Origin: Candidatus Latescibacterota bacterium
GTDB lineage: Bacteria; Krumholzibacteriota; Krumholzibacteriia; G020349025
Length of the DNA: 56,857 nt
Assembly (NCBI GenBank): GCA_020349025.1
Contig: CP070763.1
Location: 1,400,558 to 1,457,414 of the forward strand
Reading direction: 5' to 3'
This document shows, piece after piece, positions 9,249-17,132 of the stretch (its first letter is position 1; each line of letters begins with the position of its first letter). The notes beneath the pieces were generated by a model that ran no database searches, was not told the origin of the DNA, and was given only the letters and a program-made list of their open reading frames with translations. Both the position numbers and the translations under genes were made by a program.

Positions 9249-10186
9249 GGACCGACCCGGACCGACAACGCTCCATGCTCCGGTGCGTCCGGAGCAACCT
9301 CCGTCAAAGCCTGGATCCGCGACGGATCACCGAGCACGCGCGGGCCGAGCTCACGCACGAGGTTCTGCGTCAGCGCGTTCGCGAGCTCGAAGCTGCGCGC
9401 GATCGCCTTGACCTGCACCGGCTGGTCGAGCTGCGCCGCCTGGTTGATCCAGCTCGCCGTCTCCAGCACCACGGGTGCCGGCATCGGCGTGCGTTGACGC
9501 GGATCCGCCTTCACCCGCAGCGCCTCGCCCGAAAACATCATCAGGAGAGAGTCATCGTTCTGCACACGATACGGTCGCAGCTCGAACCCCTGGCCCACGA
9601 AGTTGCGTTTGTTCCCGGCGCGGTCGTGCGCCTCGAGCACATAGGAGTAGGTGAGGCCCGGCAACGAGGGCTCACCCGCAGTGGAGAGCCCATTCCACGC
9701 GATCTCCTGCGGCGGCTTGCCGCGCCCGCCGAATTCCACCACCGTCTCCCCGCGTGAGTCGGCCACCGTGAGCTTCCAGCTCTCGACGCCGTCGAGCTGT
9801 GGGCGGAAACGTGCCACCGGGCCGTCGCCCAACTCGTCGAGCCAGGCGCGCCCGAGATAGGGGGAGCGCGCAAAGGCGGAGGCCGCAAGCAGCGGCGTGT
9901 TCAGGTCGGGGCGCTCGCGGTCGAGCACCTCGCGTGCGTCGCCCAGATCGAGCCCCTTCGTCTGTCGCGGATCGAAGTGCAGATCCAGCGTCGGGCGCTC
10001 GAACTCGATCCGGATGCGATCCTCACCCTCGATCGTCAGGCTCCCGAACGCAGTCCCCTCCTTGCCCCCCTGCAACGTCATCTTCTCGTCGCGAGGCGGA
10101 TCATCGGCCGCGCTCCACATCGGTGCCGCCACCAGAAGGGCGCCGAGTAGCGCGGCACGTGTGCATCGAATCGACCATGCGGACAT
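9245..10186 (-). CDS. Exported protein with FlgD-like Ig domain, last gene of the ExbBD-TonB operon
   Basis: The 313-residue protein has a signal peptide (MSAWSIRCTRAAL... to about residue 27). ATG 10186 is chosen because GAGGTGA lies seven bases upstream. The centre (about 125-210) resembles FlgD-type Ig modules: WKLTVAD, VVEFGGRGKPP, IAWNG and YSYVLEAHDRAGN. This is the same arrangement as the C-terminal domain of the PorV-like protein in this operon (EWRLEIVN, RRFGGRGAPP, VMWDGKDESG). The last 100 residues are unassigned. It starts 7 bp after the tonB stop, so it belongs to the operon and probably acts in the periplasm or at the outer membrane with the motor proteins. Confidence 0.75.
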   Translation of the reverse strand: MSAWSIRCTRAALLGALLVAAPMWSAADDPPRDEKMTLQGGKEGTAFGSLTIEGEDRIRIEFERPTLDLHFDPRQTKGLDLGDAREVLDRERPDLNTPLLAASAFARSPYLGRAWLDELGDGPVARFRPQLDGVESWKLTVADSRGETVVEFGGRGKPPQEIAWNGLSTAGEPSLPGLTYSYVLEAHDRAGNKRNFVGQGFELRPYRVQNDDSLLMMFSGEALRVKADPRQRTPMPAPVVLETASWINQAAQLDQPVQVKAIARSFELANALTQNLVRELGPRVLGDPSRIQALTEVAPDAPEHGALSVRVGP

Positions 10187-10193
10187 CGTCACA

Positions 10194-11120
10194 TCACCTC
10201 GCACGGAGTCGGAAATGGAACGTGATCGTTCCCCACTGCTCACCCGTCACGCCGGGCCCGAGCGGGGCGAATCTCCAGCTGCGCAGCGCTGCCACCGCGT
10301 TGGCGTCGAACTCCTGGTATCCGGAGGTTTTCTCGACGAAGATGTTCTCCTTGATGCTGCCATCGGGTCGCACGACGAAGTAGAGGCTGACGGAAGCTTC
10401 GACCCCCTGCGCTTTCGCCCACTCCGGATACTCCGGCGCCGAGTGCGAGCGCAGCGGTCGGTCCGCCACCGGTCCCATCAGCGAGGCCCCCGCCAGGTTC
10501 CTGACGTTGGAGCGGTCGACGTCTTTCGGACGCGACGACGCTGTTTCCGGTGTCGGCGCCTTCACCTGCGCCAGGCGTGGCGTCGACGGCAGATTCGAGG
10601 CACGCACCAAAGGCACCGGGGGCTGCTTCTTGCCCGCGTCGCGCTTGAGCGCCAGGGGCGCCGCACGCGTCGGCTCGCTCGGCCGGACCGGCTTCACGCC
10701 CGACACGGGAGTGGGCGCTTCGAGCGCCGCCGGGCGGCGCTCTTGATGCTCGCTGCGCTGCAGCGATGCCAGACGCTTGCTCAAGCGGTCCTGCACCGCG
10801 CGCGGCGACTGCGGCCTCGGTGCCACCTCCGCTTTCGGCTCGCGGCGCTCGAACTGCTGCGGCTGCGGCTTCGGTTGGCTGCGAGGCGCAACCTCTTTCA
10901 CCGGCTCTGGTGCCTGAGCCGGCTCCGGTTGTGCGGGCTGCAGCAGCGCCTCCGGGTCGATCCACGTGATCTCCGTGATCGCCGGGGTCTCCGAAATGAG
11001 GTGTGGGTGCAGCGCCATCCACATCAGGACGAGCGCGTGCACGACGAGGCTCACTCCCTGGGCTCGTCGCGTGCGCACATCGATGCGCAGATGCTCGACT
11101 GTGGAGGTAGCGGCGGTCAC
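10194..11120 (-). CDS. tonB: TonB-family energy transducer
   Basis: The 308-residue protein has the TonB layout. A short cytoplasmic N-terminus is followed by one membrane anchor (about residues 20-40, GVSLVVHALVLMWMAL). A long Pro/Lys/Arg/Glu-rich periplasmic linker (about 55-200) follows, then a C-terminal TonB domain (about 225-305) with the motifs PEYPEWA, VSLYFVVRPDGS, TSGYQEFDANAVAALR and WRFAPL. It starts with GTG overlapping the exbD stop (GTGA), so translation is coupled. Acting with the ExbB and two ExbD proteins encoded just upstream, it would carry proton-motive energy to an outer-membrane partner. The PorV-like barrel and adhesin in the same operon are the obvious candidates; no TonB-dependent receptor is present. 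Confidence 0.9.
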   Translation of the reverse strand: MTAATSTVEHLRIDVRTRRAQGVSLVVHALVLMWMALHPHLISETPAITEITWIDPEALLQPAQPEPAQAPEPVKEVAPRSQPKPQPQQFERREPKAEVAPRPQSPRAVQDRLSKRLASLQRSEHQERRPAALEAPTPVSGVKPVRPSEPTRAAPLALKRDAGKKQPPVPLVRASNLPSTPRLAQVKAPTPETASSRPKDVDRSNVRNLAGASLMGPVADRPLRSHSAPEYPEWAKAQGVEASVSLYFVVRPDGSIKENIFVEKTSGYQEFDANAVAALRSWRFAPLGPGVTGEQWGTITFHFRLRAR

Positions 11121-11539
11121 GGGGTCTCCTCCCCTTTCTGGCGCGTGGCGATGGCGAGTCGAACCGCCCCCGCGTTTCGCACCCGCCCGAGAATGGACTC
11201 CACCTGAGCGTACGGGGTGCCGCGGTCGGCGCGCACGACGACGAGCACGTCCTCTTCGATGCCGTCGAGCCGAGCGCCGAGAACGGCCTCGAACGCCGTC
11301 GATGCCACCGTTTCGTCATCCACCGCCAGCTCGCCCGCTTGTCCCACCGTGATCAAAATGCGTGTCGGGTCCTCGCGCCCTCGAGTGTGCGCCTGTGGCA
11401 GATCGATCTCGAAGTCGGCAACCGAGAGGATGGGAGCCGTGATCAACAGGATGATCACGAGCACCAGCGCCACGTCGATGATCGGCGTGACGTTGATCCG
11501 CGACACCATGTCGCCTTTCTTCACCAGTGGAGCGCGCAT
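11117..11539 (-). CDS. exbD: ExbD/TolR-family protein (second copy)
   Basis: The 140-residue protein has a single N-terminal transmembrane helix (about 19-40, TPIIDVALVLVIILL) containing the conserved aspartate D22 needed for proton passage, and a periplasmic ExbD fold (about 50-135). ATG 11539 sits six bases after GGGGAG and one base after the previous exbD stop, so an in-frame extension upstream is unlikely. It differs clearly from the neighbouring ExbD (residues such as EIDLPQAHTRGRED), so the motor probably contains two non-identical ExbD/TolR subunits, as in AglQ/AglS of myxobacteria. Confidence 0.9.
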   Translation of the reverse strand: MRAPLVKKGDMVSRINVTPIIDVALVLVIILLITAPILSVADFEIDLPQAHTRGREDPTRILITVGQAGELAVDDETVASTAFEAVLGARLDGIEEDVLVVVRADRGTPYAQVESILGRVRNAGAVRLAIATRQKGEETP

Positions 11540-11540
11540 G

Positions 11541-11951
11541 CTATCTCCCCATGACTGCGATCTCGCCCGCTCCGGAGAGCTTCGCCACATCGAGAACGTC
11601 GACGAAGGCCCCGTGCGAAACGCCCTGCGCACACGTCACGACCACGGCGCGCCGGGAGCTGTCGGTCAGGAGTGGCTCCAGCGTGCGCCGCAGGGAGGCC
11701 CTGGCAACGATCTCGCGGTTGACCCGCACGCTGTCCTCCGACACCACCTTGAGCTCGACGAACTCGACCTGCTTCTCCTGGCGAGCCGATTTCGCCTGCG
11801 CCTCCGAGCGGTTGACGGCGATGCTCGACTCGAAGGCCAGCGGTGTCGCTAGCATGAGCATCACGACGAGCACCAACGAGACGTCGATCAGAGGCGTCAG
11901 GTTGACGTTGCCTTCATCGCCCTTGGCATTCCGAAGCTGCTTTTGAAACAC
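11541..11951 (-). CDS. exbD: ExbD/TolR-family protein (first copy)
   Basis: The 136-residue protein has the transmembrane helix NLTPLIDVSLVLVVML (about 17-38) with the conserved aspartate D23, followed by a periplasmic domain with two cysteines. It starts with GTG, with GGAG six bases upstream, 10 bp after the exbB stop. Family knowledge: ExbD/TolR dimers sit inside the ExbB/TolQ pentamer and couple proton flow to movement. Its stop is separated by a single base from the start of the second exbD. Confidence 0.9.
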   Translation of the reverse strand: MFQKQLRNAKGDEGNVNLTPLIDVSLVLVVMLMLATPLAFESSIAVNRSEAQAKSARQEKQVEFVELKVVSEDSVRVNREIVARASLRRTLEPLLTDSSRRAVVVTCAQGVSHGAFVDVLDVAKLSGAGEIAVMGR

Positions 11952-11961
11952 GACCGGCTCC

Positions 11962-12702
11962 TCAGATCACTCGCGACGTCGCCGGAGACGGCGTCTGCAG
12001 CTTCGCCTTGTGCGATTTCTCCGGCGTCACATTGGCGCCGGCCGGTGGCTGCGACGGCGGTGTGGAGGCATCCACGTCGCCGAGCGCACCGTGCACGAGG
12101 CTCGCGCGCAGCGTGCGCGCATGGTTCTCCGCCACCGTGAGCATCACGTTCATCTGGCGGGTGAAGTGGTTGTAGAGCATGACTGCCGGCACGGCGATGA
12201 CGAGGCCCGCCGCCGTGGTCACGAGCGCCTCGGCGACACCGGCTGCGACCACCGCGGGTGCAGCCGAGCCGGTCTGCGCCATGTCGTGGAAGGCGCGCAT
12301 GATGCCCCACACCGTACCGAGAAGCCCGACGAGCGGCGCCACGGCTGCCATCGTTCCCAGGAATCCGAGGTTGCGCTCGAGAAGCAGCTTCTGCTCGGAG
12401 AGGGTGATCTGCATCTTCTCCTCGATCTCCTGCTTCGACCCCGCCTGGTGCTCGAACACCTGCGCCGCCACCGCACCCATCGGGTGCGACGAAGACTGGC
12501 AGGCCCAGGCCGCTTCGCGCACCTGCCCGGCGTGCAACTTCTTCAGCGCATGCGCCAGGGTGTCGTCCGGGTTGCCGCGGCGCTTGTGGAAGTAGTAGAC
12601 GCGCTCCAGCACGACACCGAGCGTGAGCACGCTGCAACCGATCAGCACGACCATGACGGGGCTGCTACCGATTGCTCCGATCCAGTCGAAGTGGGTCAGC
12701 AT
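11962..12702 (-). CDS. exbB: ExbB/TolQ/MotA-family proton channel subunit
   Basis: The 246-residue inner-membrane protein has three predicted helices at about 15-35, 116-138 and 158-180, with the cytoplasmic domain between the first two. This is the standard ExbB/TolQ topology. The signature stretches VAPLVGLLGTVWGIM and ALVTTAAGLVIAVPA are present. The ATG is preceded by GGAG at eight bases. It lies 23 bp downstream of the large TPR gene and 10 bp upstream of exbD, so it is part of the same transcript. It would form the stator of the operon's trans-envelope motor. Its C-terminal 40 residues are hydrophilic and unassigned. Confidence 0.92.
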   Translation of the reverse strand: MLTHFDWIGAIGSSPVMVVLIGCSVLTLGVVLERVYYFHKRRGNPDDTLAHALKKLHAGQVREAAWACQSSSHPMGAVAAQVFEHQAGSKQEIEEKMQITLSEQKLLLERNLGFLGTMAAVAPLVGLLGTVWGIMRAFHDMAQTGSAAPAVVAAGVAEALVTTAAGLVIAVPAVMLYNHFTRQMNVMLTVAENHARTLRASLVHGALGDVDASTPPSQPPAGANVTPEKSHKAKLQTPSPATSRVI

Positions 12703-12725
12703 GTCGCGAACTCCTTCTCTTGCTG

Positions 12726-15700
12726 CTACTGCACGGTGGTCTCGAGCTCCGCGGCGCGCTCCTTCGCGGCTGCAACGAGCTCTGCATCCTCGGCGTTCCG
12801 GACCAGATCCCGGTACGCCACCAGCGCCTTCTTGTAATCCCCACGCTCTTCATGCAGTGCGGCCACGCGCACCACGGCGGAGAGCCGGAAGGCGTTCGAC
12901 TTCTCTTTCGCTTTCATGGCTTTGCCGTACGAAACGAGAGCCGCATCCACGTTCCCCAGTTGCTCGTGGCACCCGCCGACCCGGTAGCGCAGCTCGACGC
13001 GGAGCGCTTGGCTCGGCTTCGAAGCCAAAGCCTTCTCGAACTCCGCCAAGGCCAGGTCGTAGGCGCCCGACTTGTCGTGGATGTCGCCAATCTGATAGGC
13101 GATGTCGGCGGCGCGCTCGTCCTGCGGATGCGCGGCACGATAACGCTCGAGCGTCTGCTTCGCCGCGTCGCTGTCTTCGAGCATGCGTTGGCAAAGCCCC
13201 AGGTTGTAGAGCGACGCTCGCTTCATCTCGTCGGTGCCGTCCGAATCGAGGACGCCGGTGAACTGCACGGCGGCACGCATGTAATCGGATGCACCGAAGT
13301 GCAGCATGGCGAGCCGGAACTGCGCCGTCGAGCGCAGCTCGCTCTCCGGGAAGAACATCAGGAACTGCTCGTAACCGCGGCGTGCGTCGTCGGCGGCCTC
13401 CATTTGCTCGTAGGCGTCCGCCATCAGGAAGTGCGCCTGGTCCACGGCAGAGAAGCCGGGGAACTGCGTGACGACGCGTCGAAAGGCGTCCGCGGCCTCC
13501 GTGAAGCGTTTCGCATCGTAGTGGTGCATGGCGATCTTGAACTGCGCATCCGCGGCGAAACTGCTCGACGGATAGCGATCCACCAGCTCGGCGAGCACCT
13601 GCATGCCACCCTCTTGCTGCCCCAGCCGGTAGAGCGCCAGCTCGCTGCCGCGCTCCGCTTCGTGCCCCACTTCGGTGCCCGCGTAGCGTTGCGCCACTTC
13701 GGAGAAGCGCTGCAAGGCCTCGGCGTCACGCCCGGCGTTGTAGTCGCACTGCGCCAGGCGCAAGCTCGCCATCGCCGCGGCCGGGCTGTTGGCAAAGTTC
13801 TCGAGCAGACCGGCGTAGCTCGCCTTCGCCTTGTCGTAATGCTCGGCGCGGAAGTAGAGGTCGCCGGCACGGACCCAAGCCTGCTCGGCGATCCCCTCCG
13901 TGGGGGCTTCCTGCACCAGGACCTGCCAGCGGTCGACGGCGTCGCCGTTCTGATCGAGGCGCGAGTAGGCGACGCCGGCCTGATAGAGCGCCTGCAGCCG
14001 CCCGTCGCTCTGCGGGAAGCGGCGCAGGAAATCCTCGTAGGCTGCCGCCGCTTCCACGTAGCTCTTGCGGTTGAAGAGCACGTGCGCCTTGTTCAAGTAG
14101 GCGTTCGCCATGTACTCCGGGTTGCCGCTCGCGGCGTAGCGCTGCAGCATGCGCTCCTCCGTCTCGATGGCGAGCTGATCCTGCCCCTGCTGTGCATAGG
14201 TCCACGCCAACAGGCGGTTGGCGAGGATCGCCACCTCGTGCTCCGGAAAGTCGCGGATCAGGGCTTCGAGAGTACCCTGCGCCTCCTCGTGCCGTCCCTG
14301 CGAAGCCAGCGCGTCCGCGTCGATGAGCAGCGCGAAGGCGCGCCAGTTCGTGCGACTCGGTGGCATCTGCTGCAGGGTGAGATGCGGCACGCCGGAGAGC
14401 TGCCCGAGGTCACCGGCGCGGTGATACGACAGCTGCAAGAGGGCGAGCGCCGCCTCCACGAGCTCCTGATGCTCTGGCGTCTCGAAGACGAAGACGCTGG
14501 CGGACTCGTCCAGGTGCGCGTAGCGATCGAGGACGATCTGGAAGTAGGGCGCCGCGGCGAGCGGCAGACCTTGATCGAGAAGCCCGACACCGGCCAGGTA
14601 CGCGGCAGCCGGTGCTTCGCGCTGCAACGAGTATCCGGAGACCACCGCCTGGTAGGAGCTGGTGGCCTCGGTGCCACGCCCGAGCGCGTCGAGGCTCAAG
14701 CCCACGCGGTACTGGGCGGCCGCCGCCAGCTCGTGCTCGAAGTAGGAGGTCAGGACGCGGTTGAACTCGACGATCGCCTCCTCGTGGCGCTGCTGCACGT
14801 AGAGCACCTCGCCGAGGAGAAACTGCGCCCGCGCCGCGACGCCGGTCCCCGCGTGTGCTTGCGTCACCGCGCGCAGCTCGACCGTGCCGTTCTCGTAGTC
14901 CTCATCCAGGACCAGAGCGGCGGCGCGACGCAGCGCCGCCTCGGCACCCACCTCGGGAGTCGAGACCATCTCGGTGACGCGGCCGAACTCTTCGGCGGCG
15001 CTTCGGTATGCCTTGCTGTCGAGGAAGGTGTTGGCCTTGGCGATCAATGCGTGATCACGCAGGTGCGACTCCGGGTAGCGATCGACGACTTCCTGATAGA
15101 GCGCGGCGGCCTTCAGCCGTGCCCCCTGTGCGTCCTGGCACAGCGCGCGCAGGAAGCTGGCGGAAGCGCCGGTGACATCGGGCGTGAGCGCCGCCAGCGC
15201 ATCGTCGACGCGTGCCTCCAGATAGGCGAGCGTCGCCGTGGCCAGTCCGACGCGCGGATCGTTCTGCATCCAGGGGTAGCGGGCGCGCAGCTCCTCGAGC
15301 GTCCCGGTCGCCTCCTTCAGCGCCACGCGACGCAGCGCATTCCAGGTACGCGCCAGCTTCACTTCGGGAGCGAGCGGGCTTTGGGAATGCTTCTTCTCCC
15401 ACTTCGCCCATTGCTTCGCTGCCTCCTCGTCGGCGCCCTCGGCCTCGAGCGCCTCGATGGCCGCGAAGGCCGCATCGTCGGCGAAGGGACCGCGCTTGTC
15501 GGAGCGTGCGGCGTCACGAAACGCCTCTGCGGCGGCGCCGAAGTTGCCGCGCGCGTAGTGGATCTCGCCGGCAAGAAGCTGTGCCGCAGCACGCCGGCCG
15601 TCGGCGCCGCCTGCCCGCAACGCCTCGGCCAGGGCGTGCTCCGTCTCGCTCAGCGCGGCCTCACGCTCGGCGAGCGTGCGTGCCCGCGCCCGCTCCAGCT

Positions 15701-15839
15701 GCATTCCCACACCGGCGAGAGTCGGAGCCGACTGCTGCGAGGCCTCCTGCTCCCCGGCACGCGCCGATGCGGGCAGCACAATGCTAGCGCCTGCAAGCAG
15801 CACTGCGATCGCGGCGCCTCGTGTACGCATGCTCGTCAT
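12726..15839 (-). CDS. Large exported TPR-repeat protein
   Basis: The 1037-residue protein has a signal peptide (MTSMRTRGAAIAVLLAGASI...ASARA, cleavage near residue 27) and is otherwise an almost continuous TPR solenoid. Recurrent pairs such as AAAAYEDFLRRFPQSDGRLQALYQAG and ADAFRRVVTQFPG recur every 34-38 residues across about 80-1030. ATG 15839 is chosen because GAGGGAG lies eight bases upstream; the frame extends further 5' but without a comparable start. TPR solenoids of this kind are periplasmic or outer-membrane-associated scaffolds. Its position between the PorV-like barrel and exbB suggests it links the outer-membrane part to the inner-membrane motor, comparable in position, not proven in homology, to the TPR components of gliding machines. 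Confidence 0.88.
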   Translation of the reverse strand: MTSMRTRGAAIAVLLAGASIVLPASARAGEQEASQQSAPTLAGVGMQLERARARTLAEREAALSETEHALAEALRAGGADGRRAAAQLLAGEIHYARGNFGAAAEAFRDAARSDKRGPFADDAAFAAIEALEAEGADEEAAKQWAKWEKKHSQSPLAPEVKLARTWNALRRVALKEATGTLEELRARYPWMQNDPRVGLATATLAYLEARVDDALAALTPDVTGASASFLRALCQDAQGARLKAAALYQEVVDRYPESHLRDHALIAKANTFLDSKAYRSAAEEFGRVTEMVSTPEVGAEAALRRAAALVLDEDYENGTVELRAVTQAHAGTGVAARAQFLLGEVLYVQQRHEEAIVEFNRVLTSYFEHELAAAAQYRVGLSLDALGRGTEATSSYQAVVSGYSLQREAPAAAYLAGVGLLDQGLPLAAAPYFQIVLDRYAHLDESASVFVFETPEHQELVEAALALLQLSYHRAGDLGQLSGVPHLTLQQMPPSRTNWRAFALLIDADALASQGRHEEAQGTLEALIRDFPEHEVAILANRLLAWTYAQQGQDQLAIETEERMLQRYAASGNPEYMANAYLNKAHVLFNRKSYVEAAAAYEDFLRRFPQSDGRLQALYQAGVAYSRLDQNGDAVDRWQVLVQEAPTEGIAEQAWVRAGDLYFRAEHYDKAKASYAGLLENFANSPAAAMASLRLAQCDYNAGRDAEALQRFSEVAQRYAGTEVGHEAERGSELALYRLGQQEGGMQVLAELVDRYPSSSFAADAQFKIAMHHYDAKRFTEAADAFRRVVTQFPGFSAVDQAHFLMADAYEQMEAADDARRGYEQFLMFFPESELRSTAQFRLAMLHFGASDYMRAAVQFTGVLDSDGTDEMKRASLYNLGLCQRMLEDSDAAKQTLERYRAAHPQDERAADIAYQIGDIHDKSGAYDLALAEFEKALASKPSQALRVELRYRVGGCHEQLGNVDAALVSYGKAMKAKEKSNAFRLSAVVRVAALHEERGDYKKALVAYRDLVRNAEDAELVAAAKERAAELETTVQ

Positions 15840-15855
15840 GGCTGCGCTCCCTCGT

Positions 15856-17121
15856 TCACGGTTCCACGTACACCGGCACCGAGCCCTGCGGGCCGCTCGT
15901 GGCGATCTCGACCTGGCGAACTCGACTGGCGACCTCGCGCCCGTGCTTGTCCCAGACCGCGATCTGATAGCGATAGATGCCGTCGGCCAGCGGCAACCCG
16001 GACTCATCCTTGCCATCCCACATCACGTGAGCGGGCGGTGCGCCACGACCACCGAAGCGGCGTACGACCTGGTTGGAGGCGTTGACGATCTCGAGACGCC
16101 ATTCGCGCGCCTCCGCTTTCGTGTGCGCCTCGAGCTGGATCTTGGTCACCGACTGCTGACCGGTCGGCGAGAAGACGGGCGGGCTCGCGACCGAGCTCGC
16201 GAAGAAGCCGCCAAACTTGTAGGCAACGCCCACACGATGCACCAGCCCGAGCGCGTGGTCGGAGACGCCGTAATCGAAGCGCAGGCCGGTCGGCAGCCGG
16301 TAGCTGAAGCCCCCGGCGGCGTAGGCATCGTTGTAGCCGAGCCGGAGCGCCATCGTCGGATGCACCCAGACCTCGCTCCCAGTGTGCAGGCTCGGGCCCG
16401 GACCGTCGCGGTTGTCGAGCTCGGCTGCGACCGTGCCGCGTCCACCAAAGAACTGGAACGCCAGACCGCCGCGGAACTCCACCGGGAAGCTCTCCCCCGT
16501 GTCGCGCAGCTTCAGCGTGGGGCCGCCGATGTTCATCAGCGACGTGCCGACACGCAGACTCGGCGTGACGTCGAACATGAGACCCAGGTCCACGCCGAAG
16601 CCAGCGCCTTCGAACTCCTCGAGCGTTTGCCGCACGATCTTGAGGTTCGTTCCCAGCGAAAAACGTGGCGTCACGGTTTTCGAGGCCGTCAGCAGAACCG
16701 CCACGTCCCCCTCGTCGAACGTCCCGAGCGACTCGTTGAGCTCGCTCGTGCGCTCGAACTCTCCGGAGGAGAGCTGCAGGAACGTGAATCCGAAGCTCGG
16801 GATCCGACGCGCCGGGGCAGCGAAGCTGAAACCGTAGATCGCCGTGTCCTCGAACAGGCGGGTGGTCTCGAAGTGCACCTCGTTCTGGAACATGAGCGAC
16901 AGACCGGCCGGGTTCCACACCACACCCATGGGCTCGTTGGCGACGGCCACGAAGGCCCCGCCATACCCCACCGTGCGCGCACCGGAGTAGCGCGATAGCC
17001 AGTCGCCCGGTGCGCCACCATTCTGATCCTCAGCGTGCGCGACCGAAGCCAGCGTCAGTCCGGCCGCAAGCGCCAGGACCAGGACTCGGCCGCAGTGCGT
17101 ATGACGTGCGTTGAGATCCAT
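15856..17121 (-). CDS. PorV/PorQ-like outer-membrane barrel with C-terminal FlgD-type Ig domain
   Basis: The 421-residue protein has a signal peptide (about 1-30). Residues about 40-320 form a predicted beta barrel of the PorV/UPF0164 type. The N-terminal signature is typical: ARTVGYGGAFVAVANEP then GVVWNPAGLS, the latter echoing the NPAGLA-type motif of PorV/FadL-related proteins. Unusually, residues about 335-415 add a FlgD-like Ig module (EWRLEIVNASNQVV, RRFGGRGAPP, MWDGKDESGLPLADGIYRYQI). PorV shuttles substrates in type IX secretion. Here the barrel gene lies 11 bp after a surface protein with a sorting-like C-terminus. The start has GGAGGAG four bases upstream. Confidence 0.8.
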   Translation of the reverse strand: MDLNARHTHCGRVLVLALAAGLTLASVAHAEDQNGGAPGDWLSRYSGARTVGYGGAFVAVANEPMGVVWNPAGLSLMFQNEVHFETTRLFEDTAIYGFSFAAPARRIPSFGFTFLQLSSGEFERTSELNESLGTFDEGDVAVLLTASKTVTPRFSLGTNLKIVRQTLEEFEGAGFGVDLGLMFDVTPSLRVGTSLMNIGGPTLKLRDTGESFPVEFRGGLAFQFFGGRGTVAAELDNRDGPGPSLHTGSEVWVHPTMALRLGYNDAYAAGGFSYRLPTGLRFDYGVSDHALGLVHRVGVAYKFGGFFASSVASPPVFSPTGQQSVTKIQLEAHTKAEAREWRLEIVNASNQVVRRFGGRGAPPAHVMWDGKDESGLPLADGIYRYQIAVWDKHGREVASRVRQVEIATSGPQGSVPVYVEP

Positions 17122-17132
17122 GGCTCCTCCGA

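Noticed and set aside
12672..16085. Plus-strand frame of 1137 codons opposite the TPR gene
   Set aside because: Antisense shadow. The minus strand shows regular TPR units, a signal peptide and a ribosome binding site, and fits the operon.
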